A stretch of DNA of 64,000 bases, from NCBI GenBank assembly GCA_028703175.1, contig JAQVNJ010000006.1, positions 29,935 through 93,934 of the forward strand. Direction: 5' to 3'. The DNA comes from JAAYCB01 sp012744395. GTDB lineage: Bacteria; Planctomycetota; Planctomycetia; Pirellulales; Thermoguttaceae. Every line of letters starts with the position of its first letter. Within the stretch, counting starts at the first letter, position 1. The notes beneath the pieces were generated by a model that was not told the origin of the DNA, did not search any database, and saw only the letters and a program-made list of their open reading frames with translations. Shown piece by piece: positions 45,501-54,401 of this stretch. The position numbers and the translations under genes were made by a program.

Positions 45501-47498
45501 CGAGACGCCCCAGGTGCGAAATGCCCGCCAGTTGCTGTTCAGGTAGTCGCCGATGATCTCGTGCTGGGTGTCGAAGACCTTCGAGCCGACCTGGTAGGGA
45601 TAGTCCCAACGGTGCCAGAGCCTTCCTCTTTTGAACTGCTCGGCTTCCCAGCGGATGTTCCGCTTCTCCGGCTCGCCGATGCGGTAGGCGCGATCGCCGA
45701 GGAACTGCGCGCTCCACTCGGCAAGGCAAAATTCCCAGGGCACCACGGCGCTGCCGAAAGCGCGGGCGCCCTTGTACCACCCGCGATACATCGTCCAGTC
45801 CCACGTGCAGGGCACCATGTACTCGCAGGTGAACACGGGCTTGACTCCGCGGGTGGCCCAGTGCTCGAACCAGTCGTCGAGCTCCTGGCTGGGCGCCATG
45901 TTCGTGTAGAAGTTGGTGGTATGCATCGAGCTCAGGTTGCCCGACGAGTGGTGGTAGATGATGCGGCTCGGATCCAGCCGGGCGACGATCGCCTCGGCCT
46001 GGAGCGCCCGCTCGACATTGTTCGCGGACCACGGGCTCCGCTCGCTGTGGACGCCGTCGATCATGTCCGGGTTCATGTCTTCGCTGTAGCCGGTCGAGTT
46101 GTGGCTCATCGCGTAGAAGACCACGCAAGGATGGCTGCCGGCCACGCGGACGTAGAATCGGGCGTGGTGCGCGTAGCCGTTCTTCTCCGCGGCGTCGGGC
46201 ATCTGCCAGTCGTACTGGCCGAAGTGGGGCTGCGAGAGGGCCACGAGCATCCCCACGTCGTCCGCCGCGCGGAGGATCTCCGCGAAACCGAGGTGGCTTC
46301 CCGGCTCGCAGCCGTAGTTGTGCGTGTAGACGAAGTTGATGCCGATCTGCTTCAGCCGCGTCAGGCTCTCCCTGGCCCCCTCGTAGCTGGCCGCCAGGGC
46401 GCTCACCTGGGCATTGTCGAGCGGTAGGGCTGAGAGGAAGACCCGCGTGTCGTTGAGGTAGAAGTCGCGGCCGTCGATCCAGAGCTCGCGGAATCCGAAC
46501 CGCTGCGGCAGGCTTGCGTCGAGGAGCCGGCCGTCCTCGTCGAGCAGCGAAACGGCCGCCTCGTGAACGTGTTGCGGCGTGTGCAGGTCCCAGACCCTTT
46601 CGGGCATCCAGTCTTCGGCGAGGGCGAAGCGGCCGCCCTCCAGCTCGCCCGCCGCGAATGTCTGGCTGAACTCGCGGACGGGGCGGCCGCCCTCGCTGAT
46701 CGTGGCGCGGAGGGTGTAGCCCGCATCTGGGGCGATATCCTCCAGCCGTCCGCTGACAGTGATCCGCCCCTTGCGCATCGAAGTGTCGATCTTGACTTCA
46801 GCGATCCGGGCGCCCGCCGGAATGCCGGCGAGATAGACATCGCCGCACAACCCGCGCCGCGCGACCTTGCCGGCGACCCGCCGGGCGGCGTTCGTGTCGT
46901 TGAACATGAGCATGATTTCCTGGAGCGGCACGGCGGCTACCCGCAGGGTCAGGAGGTGCTTGGCCCCCGCCCGGCAGACCGCCGCCAGGTCGATCTGGCC
47001 GGAGGGAAACCGCGCTGCGCCGCATTTCTTGCCGTCGATGAAGACGTCAGCGCTGGAGTTGAAGTACTCCAGGCAGAGCAGGACGCGGCGGCCCGCCCAA
47101 TCGCTGGGGACGCTGATTTCCCGCTGATACCAGGCCGCGGCGACTGTGCCCAGGTTCACGTCCTTCCAGCTTGGATGGGCGAAGACCGTCTGGCAGTCGT
47201 GCTGCATGTAGTCGGTGATTCCGGGCCAGCAACCAGGCACCTTGAAATAGCCCCAACCGCCGGTCGGGAGGGAGTCGGCCGGGCCGGCCGGTTGCCACCG
47301 CCAGAGGCCATTGATGCAAATCCTCTCGCGGGTGGGCGTCGCCTCGCGGTGGGCCTTCTCCAGGTCCCAGACCGCGCGGGCCGAACCGGGGAGCGGGGCG
47401 TCGTCGGCCGCCGCGGCAATCGCGGACTGGCCGGCGGCGATCAGGCAAACGATCCAGGCAAGACTGCTGTTTACGCACGCTGTTGCGAGCCGCTTCAT
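42585..47498 (-). CDS. Very large secreted GH2-like protein with altered acid/base residue
   Basis: A 1637-aa exported protein. ATG 47498 has AAGGGAG upstream and starts a signal peptide (NSSLAWIVCLIAAGQSAIAAA). Residues ~40-200 are the GH2 sugar-binding domain (RERICINGLWRWQPAG, VPGCWPGITDY). The TIM barrel follows with RFGFRELWIDGRDFYLNDTR and NFVYTHNYGCEPG. The acid/base region reads YAMSHNSTGY, with Asn where GH2 enzymes have Glu; the nucleophile region is TCEYMVP. Middle parts resemble glutamine-amidotransferase-like and beta-sandwich domains, and the C-terminus is carbohydrate-binding-like (FANPGFESG, VRNGDFSRA). It is probably transcribed with the ABC genes. Confidence 0.8.
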   Translation of the reverse strand: MKRLATACVNSSLAWIVCLIAAGQSAIAAAADDAPLPGSARAVWDLEKAHREATPTRERICINGLWRWQPAGPADSLPTGGWGYFKVPGCWPGITDYMQHDCQTVFAHPSWKDVNLGTVAAAWYQREISVPSDWAGRRVLLCLEYFNSSADVFIDGKKCGAARFPSGQIDLAAVCRAGAKHLLTLRVAAVPLQEIMLMFNDTNAARRVAGKVARRGLCGDVYLAGIPAGARIAEVKIDTSMRKGRITVSGRLEDIAPDAGYTLRATISEGGRPVREFSQTFAAGELEGGRFALAEDWMPERVWDLHTPQHVHEAAVSLLDEDGRLLDASLPQRFGFRELWIDGRDFYLNDTRVFLSALPLDNAQVSALAASYEGARESLTRLKQIGINFVYTHNYGCEPGSHLGFAEILRAADDVGMLVALSQPHFGQYDWQMPDAAEKNGYAHHARFYVRVAGSHPCVVFYAMSHNSTGYSEDMNPDMIDGVHSERSPWSANNVERALQAEAIVARLDPSRIIYHHSSGNLSSMHTTNFYTNMAPSQELDDWFEHWATRGVKPVFTCEYMVPCTWDWTMYRGWYKGARAFGSAVVPWEFCLAEWSAQFLGDRAYRIGEPEKRNIRWEAEQFKRGRLWHRWDYPYQVGSKVFDTQHEIIGDYLNSNWRAFRTWGVSAISPWEHHFFWTLREGVDKSRKPLEVDWENLQRPGFSPDYIGEQYERMDLAFEPSDWIPTDDGRAILRNNMPQLAYIAGKPAAFTSKDHNFRPGESVEKQIILVNNSRQTVTARCRWSLALPEPLSGAAEATIATGRQERIPLAFALPAALPAGEYELSAEVAFSDGQVQKDTFTVHVMPGPAPPSLAEKIAIFDPQGESTAMLAARGVKCHPIGAGENLADYNLLVVGKGALTADSPGPDLGRVRDGLKVIVFEQTAEALERRLGFRIAAYGLRRVFQRLPDHPLLAGLDAENLRDWRGSATLLPPRLDYFTSQVYGGPAVKWCGLEVPRVWRCGNRGNVASVLIEKPARGDFLPILDGGYGLQYSPLLQYREGAGLVLFCQLDVTGRTEQDPAAETLIGNLLRYAADWRPQASRSVLYAGGPAGLRHLRFAGVPVRTYQGGKLAPDACLVAASGAGRKLAENRAAIAEQLAAGGQLLALGLDGEEVNSFLPFKIGVAEAEHIAAYFTPPGMDSLLRGIAPADVHNRDPRKLPLVSSGAAVLGNGVLAEARGPKVAFLQLPPYAVSGAQGAAPSFLVDSQDALEGKQSALVTLGMTGGGGVQFGQRVQVAPQVGKTYTLAVFVKGVGGPVSAHLEVERAGAPWDRAVKGADVQIPEDEWTDLHVSFKCEKPFPEGWQAYIGCAQDGGQFRADLFRLYEGDYLPWEASARSSAAPAAASPANLFANPGFESGRKPWFYNYHEQLNLRRTYRGTSRALARLLANMGASAPTPLLDWFAMPVGGEQPGPSIVRNGDFSRAAAGDAMPDQWQFSSSSRQAACDRQPLGEGRGSAMRIAAAPGAEGKANVMLAQQNVPVTDGQWYRISLKARAEGMGGKSVTIAVQNTQTWTSLLEYQSFAPAEEWRTFRFLVQANGTAEKNTRLQIWHGHGGALWLADLSIVPVAPPSTDGRWSQGLYLDQPQAWDDPYRFFRW

Positions 47499-47811
47499 AA
47501 GCGTCTCCCTTGGAGGGGGGTGTTGCCGGATCTTAGGATATCGTGGCGCCTGGCCGCGCGGCAAGCAAGCCGCGGCGGTCAGTCGCCGCCCGCATGGGCT
47601 TGATCCGCCGCGACCCCGGCGGCAGACCGTGGCTGTAGCCGATGAAGTGGTCCGCGGCGACCGAACACAAGCGATCGGAGGGGTGCAAATGCAGCGGGCC
47701 TGGCGACCCGTTCTACGTTGGCGCCTGGCCCTTGTCGAACGCCGCACCGAAGGCGATCCGGCTCGGCTGGAAGTCGAGCTTCCTGTTCCATGCCGTCAGG
47801 GGGGCAGCCTC
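47499..47811. other. Intergenic stretch, nothing recognised
   Basis: 313 nt between two minus-strand genes. There is no frame with coding character on the minus strand. No terminator or promoter stands out, but the promoter for the GH2-like gene should lie here. Confidence 0.3.
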
Positions 47812-49239
47812 TCAGGGCCGGCGAAGGAGCAGCACCCATCCAGCGAGGACCACGCCCGCGGCAATTGCGCCCATGCCCAATCCGTATGTCCAGAGGCGAC
47901 TCTTGGTATAAGAGCCGCTGCCTGCGGGACCGCGATCGAAATCGTCAGACATCGCAGGCGCCTGCGATACCGGCGGACCGGCCGGATCGGCCCTGCCCGG
48001 ATCGCTCGCCGCCGCGGCAAGCTGCTCTCCGGAACCGGGCGGACCGGCCAACGCATCGGCCGGCGGCGCGTCGGGCGATGCGACCGGACTGGCCGATCCA
48101 CCCACCGTCCCGCCGGCGGCTTCTCCCGCTGGCTGGGGCTTGCCGATGTCCGAAGCGGTCTGCGCTGCCGCGTCGACGGGTATTTCGCTGTAGCCGAACA
48201 GGCCGTAGGGGCTGCTGTTGAGCGAGGGGTCGTTCTGCGCCAATTCGTCGGCGGTGGCCTCCCAGTCCCATTTGACGAGCAGATCCACGCCCGGATTCTG
48301 TTCCTTGACCAGACAGGAGCAGGCCCCTGCCAGGAAGGCGGCGACGTCAACCAGGTTGTCAGGCGTGATCCCCTTGCCAATATAGGGTTCCATCGTTCGG
48401 CCGCGGCCGTAGCCGGCAAAGATCATCGGCTGGCCGGCATATTCCTCGAGGTCTGGTTCCACGGCCATCAGGATGCGGACGAAGAACTCCTCCGCCGGAT
48501 CCTTGCGTTCGACCTTGAGCACGGCGATCTGGAGTCTATTCGGGTCGCCCGCATCCGGCGGCCCGGTTTCGCCGGGGGCGGCGCCGGGCACTTGGAGGGG
48601 GAGGCCCAGTTCGACCGGAATCTCGCCCGCACCGGCCCGTTTGCACAGCTCGGCCAGGACTTGTTCCGCTTTCTTGTTCTCGTCTTCATCGGGGCAGGTG
48701 AGCAAGATCATCACGGCCGCATGGCCCTCGGTGAGCAACTCCCCGAGCCGCTGGCGGGCTGGCGAGTCGATCAAGCTGGCCGCGGACGCCGTGTTCAACC
48801 GGCCGGCGAAGATCGGAGCCCCCCAGGGAGAGACGACGACGTGGGCGGGCAACTGGCCGCCCTGGTGGGATTTCCAGGCCTGAACGACGAACTCGGGGAG
48901 GCGATCGATCTGCTTCTGATCCGAGACATTCACCAACTCGATCTTCAGATTCGCCTGCGGCGGCAGGTTCTCGGTGAGCCCGGCAATCGTCTGGTTGACC
49001 GCCCGGTCCTCGTCGGCGACCTCGCCTTCATGGAAGTAGAAGACGAAGAACGGGGCGCTCCGCCAATTGTACATTGCGTAGCGGTACACCGGCGTGTTGC
49101 AGGCCAACGCCCATCGGGGCGCTGCCGGCCAGGCCGCGAGGATCGCAATCGCCGCGGCCAGCCCGATGATTCGGATTCGGGGCCTGGATCGCCCGCCAGC
49201 CACCCACCCCTTGTCGGATCGCGCCGGTTTGCTGAACAT
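47812..49239 (-). CDS. Secreted or membrane-anchored protein of unknown function
   Basis: A 475-aa protein starting at ATG 49239 (GGGG upstream). There is an N-terminal hydrophobic signal (IIGLAAAIAILAAWPAAP), and a C-terminal membrane helix (LGMGAIAAGVVLAGWVLLLRRP). The mature part starts ACNTPVYRYAMYNWRSAPFF; a beta-alpha domain of ~270 residues follows, then a Pro/Ala/Gly-rich linker before the last helix. The arrangement suggests a periplasmic domain tethered to the inner membrane. The family is not recognised, though CNTPVYRYAM-type starts are common in planctomycetes. Confidence 0.65.
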   Translation of the reverse strand: MFSKPARSDKGWVAGGRSRPRIRIIGLAAAIAILAAWPAAPRWALACNTPVYRYAMYNWRSAPFFVFYFHEGEVADEDRAVNQTIAGLTENLPPQANLKIELVNVSDQKQIDRLPEFVVQAWKSHQGGQLPAHVVVSPWGAPIFAGRLNTASAASLIDSPARQRLGELLTEGHAAVMILLTCPDEDENKKAEQVLAELCKRAGAGEIPVELGLPLQVPGAAPGETGPPDAGDPNRLQIAVLKVERKDPAEEFFVRILMAVEPDLEEYAGQPMIFAGYGRGRTMEPYIGKGITPDNLVDVAAFLAGACSCLVKEQNPGVDLLVKWDWEATADELAQNDPSLNSSPYGLFGYSEIPVDAAAQTASDIGKPQPAGEAAGGTVGGSASPVASPDAPPADALAGPPGSGEQLAAAASDPGRADPAGPPVSQAPAMSDDFDRGPAGSGSYTKSRLWTYGLGMGAIAAGVVLAGWVLLLRRP

Positions 49240-49370
49240 GCCACATCCCCGCGGAGAATTCTGAATCGATCGTGCACTCGTCCACGCGAGAGTCTGCATC
49301 GCGCAGGCTTTCATGGAACCACTCCAGTCTGTCCCGACCGGGCCGCCGAATCAAGATGGCGGGCGGCCGA

Positions 49371-51887
49371 TCACGGTGCCGAGGGCGCCGTTTCTGGACG
49401 GCCCTCCACATGCCATGCCTCCACTTTGCCGGGCGTGCTGACCAGGAGGACCGGCTTCCCGTCCCAACGGGCTGTCGCCATTCCCGTCAATTCAGCGCCG
49501 TAGGCGAAGCTCTCGATCAACCGCCCGTCTCCGCCGACAGCGTGGATCGTCCCGTCGGCCGTGGCGATCAGCCATTGTCGCGGTCCTTCGAGAAACAGGT
49601 TGCCCGCCGCCACCGGCTCGATCTGCTGGTGGTGGACGCCCTGGGAAATCGGATGCCGCCAAAGCTCCCGGCCGGCCTTCGAGATGCCCGCCGCAATCAT
49701 CTCCTTGGATGCCAGTTGGGCAAGAACGCAGATCTCGGGCTCTCCGTCGCCGTCAAGGTCGTCGGCGGCGAACCAGCCGATCGAGCAGTCTGGCAGCGCG
49801 AGTTCGGCGAGACGCTTGCCCTGCCAGTCGAGTTCGACCAGCGTCCCCCGATCGGGCTCGAGGTTCATCGCCAGGACGTTCCGCCGCCCCTCGGCGTCGC
49901 GTGGCAGGGCCGCCACGTGAATCGCGTTGACCATCGATCGTTCGGCCCAGATTCGCTTGCCCGCCAGATCCACCGCCTGGACGCCGACGACGTCGAAATA
50001 CCCGAGCACGATTTCCAGCGTCCCATCGCCGTCGAGATCGGCGAGCTGCCCTCCGCCGATTCCCGGGTGGGAAGAGTCGGGATAGGCGAGGATCGTCTGG
50101 AGCGTTTCGTCAAACAGGTGGATCCGCTGCACGCCCCGGGCGGAGCCGAGAAAATAGCGGCCGCCGTCGCCGGCGACGGCCGTCTCGAGGACGGTCACCG
50201 GTTGCGAGCCTTCCAGCTTGAGCGGAAAGGTCGCGGCCACCCGCCCGTCCGCCCCCAGTTCGGCGACCGCCGCGGAGTTGTCGAGCACGAGGATTCGCGG
50301 GCTGCCTTCGGCGCGGGGCACGACGGTGATGTTGCCCGGCTGCTCCAACTGCTCGCACGACCAGAGCCGGGTCATCTTGAGATTCTCCGGTTCGCTCCGC
50401 GGGAGGATTTGGGCGCGGGGTATTTCCTGGGGAGCAACGACCGGCAGGCGGTACAGATCGTCGGCCACGCACTTCTGCCGCATCAGCTCGAACTGGCGCT
50501 TGCTGGCTGCGAATTGCTCGAAGCTGACGGCAAACACGTCCTCGCCCGCTCGCAGCTTATCGACCGTGCGGATCAAAAGCTGATCCATCTGCGCCAGGGC
50601 GCCGGGCTGAAAAATCTGCACCTTGCCCCCCTTGCCCAGCACGATCGTCAGCGGCACGGCGGGATCGCCGTAATGGAGGGCGATGCTCTGGGCCGGATCG
50701 CGATACACCGGCAGATCGGTCTGCCAGTCCTTGAGCACCGACTGGAGGGCCAAGGCCTGCACGTTGGCCGGGTCGAGACTGACCGCCATCACGACCACGT
50801 CGTCGTGTTCCTTGATCGTCTCATAGGCCTTGCTGACGGCCTGCAACACCGGCCGGCAGGGGAGGCTCGTCGTCGTCCAAAGCTGGATCACGACCACCTT
50901 CTCCTTGAGCGAGGCGATGGCGACGGAGTTGCCTTCCAGGTCGGAGAACTGGAAATCGGGGCAGGGCTGGCCGAGGACCTGCAAAATCGGCAACACCAGG
51001 GATGCGACGATCGGCACGCCCTCCGGCACTTGAAAGAGAAAGGCCTGCGGCGCGATCGAGGAGTTGAGCTGCGCATCCTCAAGTTCGAGCACCATCGAGA
51101 TCTTCTCGATCCCCTCGGCGGCGGCTTCGTGCTCCAGCGGCCCGGTGGGCAGCTCGAATCGTCGCAGCGTGGAATCGGCTGCGTCGATCCAGAAGACGCC
51201 GGGGCCGATCGGTGTGCGGATCTCGACACGCTGGCAGGCCCGCCCGTCGATCGCCGCCGGTTCGAGCAGCCTCGCCTGCTGCGCGCCGGCCAGCAGCGTC
51301 TTGAGCGGATCGCCGGCCAGCAGGAGGACCAATTGAGGGGGGACCCAACTGAACGACTGGGCGGGGGACTGGATCATCGCCGTCGAAAGCAGGAAGTCGG
51401 CATAGATCGCTTCGATCGAGAGCTGCTCCGGGGCGGGCAAGCGGAGAATCTGGCCCGGCAAATCGCGGACGAAGCCGAATCGCTGGCTGCCGTCGCAGAA
51501 CAGGTTCCCATTGTCGACCAGCAGGCGGATCTTGTTCGGTCGCTCAAAAGCGACTTCGCAGGGAAAGACCCTTTTCTGTTCCTGGCCTTTCTGCACTCCG
51601 GTCAATTGCAGAGTGCCCGAGTCCCGATAGCTCTGCGCGCCCTTGTAGGCCTGAACCATCTTCTGCAGCACTTCTTCGGCCGTCGCCCGCGGCGCGGCGG
51701 CGGCCGCGGGCGGCGGCAGACCTTCAGAAGCCGATCCCCCGGAATCCTGCCCCGCACCGGTGCTCGGACCGCTCGGAGGCGCATCGGAAGGGCGGCCGCA
51801 TCCGCAGATCCCGAGCGAGAGAATCAGAAATCCGCAAACGAGCAGCGGCAGCGTTGCGGTCGAGCGGTCGAGCGTTCGTGTGTTCAT
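49371..51887 (-). CDS. Lipoprotein with redoxin-like and beta-propeller-like domains
   Basis: An 838-aa protein with a lipobox (LGICGC) after ATG 51887. The first ~280 residues resemble an outer-membrane-lipoprotein-sorting (LolA-like) domain: VLQKMVQAYKGAQSYRDSGT and CEVAFERPNKIRLLVD. A TlpA/redoxin domain follows: GQPCPDFQFSDLEGNSVAI and VIQLWTTTSLPCRPVL, with the first Cys of the usual WCxPC changed to Ser. The C-terminal ~330 residues contain FG-GAP-type repeats (QLADLDGDGTLEIVLGY, AADDLDGDGEPEICVLA). A sensing or binding role in the periplasm is inferred. Confidence 0.72.
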   Translation of the reverse strand: MNTRTLDRSTATLPLLVCGFLILSLGICGCGRPSDAPPSGPSTGAGQDSGGSASEGLPPPAAAAAPRATAEEVLQKMVQAYKGAQSYRDSGTLQLTGVQKGQEQKRVFPCEVAFERPNKIRLLVDNGNLFCDGSQRFGFVRDLPGQILRLPAPEQLSIEAIYADFLLSTAMIQSPAQSFSWVPPQLVLLLAGDPLKTLLAGAQQARLLEPAAIDGRACQRVEIRTPIGPGVFWIDAADSTLRRFELPTGPLEHEAAAEGIEKISMVLELEDAQLNSSIAPQAFLFQVPEGVPIVASLVLPILQVLGQPCPDFQFSDLEGNSVAIASLKEKVVVIQLWTTTSLPCRPVLQAVSKAYETIKEHDDVVVMAVSLDPANVQALALQSVLKDWQTDLPVYRDPAQSIALHYGDPAVPLTIVLGKGGKVQIFQPGALAQMDQLLIRTVDKLRAGEDVFAVSFEQFAASKRQFELMRQKCVADDLYRLPVVAPQEIPRAQILPRSEPENLKMTRLWSCEQLEQPGNITVVPRAEGSPRILVLDNSAAVAELGADGRVAATFPLKLEGSQPVTVLETAVAGDGGRYFLGSARGVQRIHLFDETLQTILAYPDSSHPGIGGGQLADLDGDGTLEIVLGYFDVVGVQAVDLAGKRIWAERSMVNAIHVAALPRDAEGRRNVLAMNLEPDRGTLVELDWQGKRLAELALPDCSIGWFAADDLDGDGEPEICVLAQLASKEMIAAGISKAGRELWRHPISQGVHHQQIEPVAAGNLFLEGPRQWLIATADGTIHAVGGDGRLIESFAYGAELTGMATARWDGKPVLLVSTPGKVEAWHVEGRPETAPSAP

Positions 51888-52059
51888 ACTTCCGTTCCAG
51901 GAGCCAAGAGGTTGTGCTGGCCAGACATTGATTATTCGCGCCGCTGCTCCTCTCGTAAACCTCGGCTGCTTGACCGAATCGGAAACCAAGGGCTAAGATG
52001 ATCCATGGCAACCGCTTGCATTGCCTGGATTGCCCGTCTTGACAGGTTTTGAGGTTTTC

Positions 52060-53286
52060 ATGGCTACACTCCGCTACGGAGCCCATTCTTCGGTGCAAAT
52101 CGATTTCGATGCGTGCACGCTCCTGGCGGAGTGCGACGGCCCGCGATCGGCTCGGCCGGCACCGTTGGCCGAAGCGGTTCACGATGTTCTGGCCAAACCG
52201 GTCGGGTTGCCCGCCCTCAGCCGCTGCATTACCCCCAGCGACCAGATCACCATTGCACTGGAGGCGGGCGTGCCGGAAGCGGCCGAGGTCGCCGCGGCCG
52301 TCGTCCGCTACCTGGTCGACTCCGCGGTCGATCCCGACGGGATCACCGTGCTCCGCTCCGCTCCGCCGGCAGGGGGCGAACCCCAAAATCCGACCGCAGC
52401 GATTCCGGCCGACCTGCTGCGGAGAATCCGCCTGGTCGACCACGACCCGCGCGACCGGGCGTCGCTCGCCTACCTGGCGGCCTCGCACTCCGGTGAGCCA
52501 ATCTGGCTGAATCGCGCCCTGACCGACGCCGACGTGGTGTTGCCGATCGGCTGCGCCCACGGCCGCGCGGTGCCGGGCCATTTCGGCCTGCATAGCGCAA
52601 TCTACCCAACCTTCGCAGACTACCAGGCCCAGGCCCGGTTCCGGTCTCCCCAAGCACTTGGCGCCCGCGGCCGACACCGGAAAGGGTTCGTCGACGCCGT
52701 CGCGGAGATCGGCTGGCTGCTGGGGATTGCGTTTACCGTTCAGGTCATTCCCGGCGCCGGCGGGGCGTTTCACCAGGTCGTCGCCGGCTCGCCGGATCAG
52801 GTCCGCCGCCGGGTCCGCGCAGTCTACGACCAGACGTGGCGCTGGGATGTGCCGCGGCGGGCCGGAGTGGTTGTCGTCGGCATCGAAGGCGGACCGGAAC
52901 AGCAGACCTGGGCCAACGTGGCCCGGGCATTGACCGCGGCGATGGATTGCGTCCGCGACGAAGGGACGGTCATCGTCTGTTGCGAAGTGGCCGAAGCGCC
53001 GGGCGAGGCCGTCGAGTCCCTCCGCGCTGCCAGGTCGCACCAGCAGGCCGTTCGCGCGATGACCAACAAGCCGCCCGACGACGCGCTGACGGCGGTCCAG
53101 TTGGCCCGGGCGATCGAGCGGGTGAATCTCTTTCTACGCAGCCGCCTGGACCCCGACATGCTCGAGGATCTGCTGATCGGCGCGATCCAGTCCGACGAGG
53201 AACTCAACCGCCTCGTGAGCCGATTCCACGACGGGATCGTGCTCGGCAATGCTCCGCAAACCAAGGTCCGCGTCGCAACGAAATGA
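52060..53286 (+). CDS. LarA-like protein lacking canonical catalytic residues
   Basis: A 408-aa protein starting at ATG 52060 with GAGG at 5 nt. Residues ~60-110 resemble the N-terminal part of lactate racemase (ITPSDQITIALEAGVPEAAEV, VDPDGITVL). The GTHR/GMHR motif is replaced by a Pro/Gly stretch, and PHFMAGFSGGRK-like text is absent; instead VLPIGCAHGRAVPGHFGLHS occurs. The Lys that carries the nickel-pincer cofactor is thus missing. It may be a non-racemase member with another function. The next gene, yggS-like, starts 9 nt later and is probably cotranscribed. Confidence 0.6.
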   Translation: MATLRYGAHSSVQIDFDACTLLAECDGPRSARPAPLAEAVHDVLAKPVGLPALSRCITPSDQITIALEAGVPEAAEVAAAVVRYLVDSAVDPDGITVLRSAPPAGGEPQNPTAAIPADLLRRIRLVDHDPRDRASLAYLAASHSGEPIWLNRALTDADVVLPIGCAHGRAVPGHFGLHSAIYPTFADYQAQARFRSPQALGARGRHRKGFVDAVAEIGWLLGIAFTVQVIPGAGGAFHQVVAGSPDQVRRRVRAVYDQTWRWDVPRRAGVVVVGIEGGPEQQTWANVARALTAAMDCVRDEGTVIVCCEVAEAPGEAVESLRAARSHQQAVRAMTNKPPDDALTAVQLARAIERVNLFLRSRLDPDMLEDLLIGAIQSDEELNRLVSRFHDGIVLGNAPQTKVRVATK

Positions 53287-53295
53287 TCGCTGAAG

Positions 53296-54006
53296 ATGTC
53301 TCCTCCATTTGAAAAACGGATCGGCGAGAATCTTGCCGAAGTCGAAGGGCGGATCGCCGAAGCGGCCCTGCGGAGCGGACGCCGGCCCGGCGACGTTCGC
53401 CTCGTCGCGGTCACCAAGTACGTCGAAATCGAGCTGATCGAGCCGCTCCTCGCCCGCGGTTGCCGCACCCTGGGCGAGAGCCGGCCGCAACACCTCTGGC
53501 CCAAGGCCGAGGCCCTCGCCGGCCGCGACGTCGCCTGGCACATGATCGGCCCGCTCCAGCGGAACAAGGTCCGCCGCACGCTGCCGCTGGTCGAGATGAT
53601 CCACTCGGCCGACTCGCTTCGACTGGTGGAAACAATCGATCGGATCGCCGCGGAGTTGCAGCGCTCCGCCAGGCTGCTGCTGGAGGTCAACGCGTCGGGC
53701 GACCAGGCCAAGCACGGGCTGGCCGACGCGCAGCTTGAAGACGTCTTGTCCAGGCTGGCCGAGTATCGCCACGTCGAGGTCTGCGGACTGATGTGCATGG
53801 CCGGCCTGGACAGCGGGCCGGAGGAGACGCGGAGGGAGTTCGCCCGACTCCGCCACACCCGCGACAGGTTGCGGTCGAGCTGCCCCGGCGGGGCCGCCCT
53901 CGAGGAACTCTCGATGGGCATGAGCGGCGACTACGAGATCGCGATTGAAGAAGGGGCGACGATCGTTCGCGTCGGCAGTGCGCTGTTCGAGGGGGTCCTG
54001 AAATGA
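53296..54006 (+). CDS. yggS: YggS-type pyridoxal-phosphate homeostasis protein
   Basis: A 236-aa PLP-binding TIM-barrel protein that keeps cofactor and amino-acid levels balanced. The Schiff-base Lys41 lies in LVAVTKYV; GESRPQHLWPKAEAL, WHMIGPLQRNKVR, GLMCMAG, and the phosphate-binding LSMGMSGDYEIAIEEGATIVRVG are all family-typical. The start is ATG 53296, 9 nt after the LarA-like gene. It overlaps the next gene by ATGA. Confidence 0.93.
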   Translation: MSPPFEKRIGENLAEVEGRIAEAALRSGRRPGDVRLVAVTKYVEIELIEPLLARGCRTLGESRPQHLWPKAEALAGRDVAWHMIGPLQRNKVRRTLPLVEMIHSADSLRLVETIDRIAAELQRSARLLLEVNASGDQAKHGLADAQLEDVLSRLAEYRHVEVCGLMCMAGLDSGPEETRREFARLRHTRDRLRSSCPGGAALEELSMGMSGDYEIAIEEGATIVRVGSALFEGVLK

Positions 54007-54305
54007 TCGAGCTGGAGACGGTCGCGGGGGGCGTGATCCTGCCCGTCCGGGCGCACCCCGGCGCGCGCCGCAACGAGATCCGCGGCGAGCAGAACGGCAT
54101 GCTCAAGGTCAGCGTCACCCAGCCGCCGGAGAAAGGCAAGGCCAACAAGGCGCTCGTGGCCCTCTTGGCCCGGGAACTGGCGCTGCGCAAATCGCAGGTT
54201 GCACTCCACTCGGGCGACACATCCGGCCAGAAACGCTTCCTCATCGCCGACATTCCACTCGAGGAGTTGGCCGCGCGAATCCGGCCGTTCGTGGACGAGG
54301 CATAG
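54003..54305 (+). CDS. yggU: YggU/DUF167 family protein
   Basis: A 100-aa protein of the DUF167 family, often encoded beside yggS. Family text is visible: VRAHPGARRNEIRG, then VSVTQPPEKGKANKALVALLARELALRKSQV and HSGDTSGQKRFLI. It starts inside the yggS stop (ATGA). The role is unknown; it is a small alpha/beta protein. Confidence 0.88.
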   Translation: MIELETVAGGVILPVRAHPGARRNEIRGEQNGMLKVSVTQPPEKGKANKALVALLARELALRKSQVALHSGDTSGQKRFLIADIPLEELAARIRPFVDEA

Positions 54306-54401
54306 CAGCGACCGATCCGCGTCGCTTGCCGGGCAGGTCTGCAACCTCTCCGGGCGCGATCAAGGCCCATTGAGCGGAGTCGATGCCGTTTTCAGCCGCC
54401 C

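Noticed and set aside
47642..47911. 89-codon plus-strand frame in the gap after the GH2-like gene.
   Set aside because: No ribosome site, it runs antisense into the next gene, and no family is recognised.
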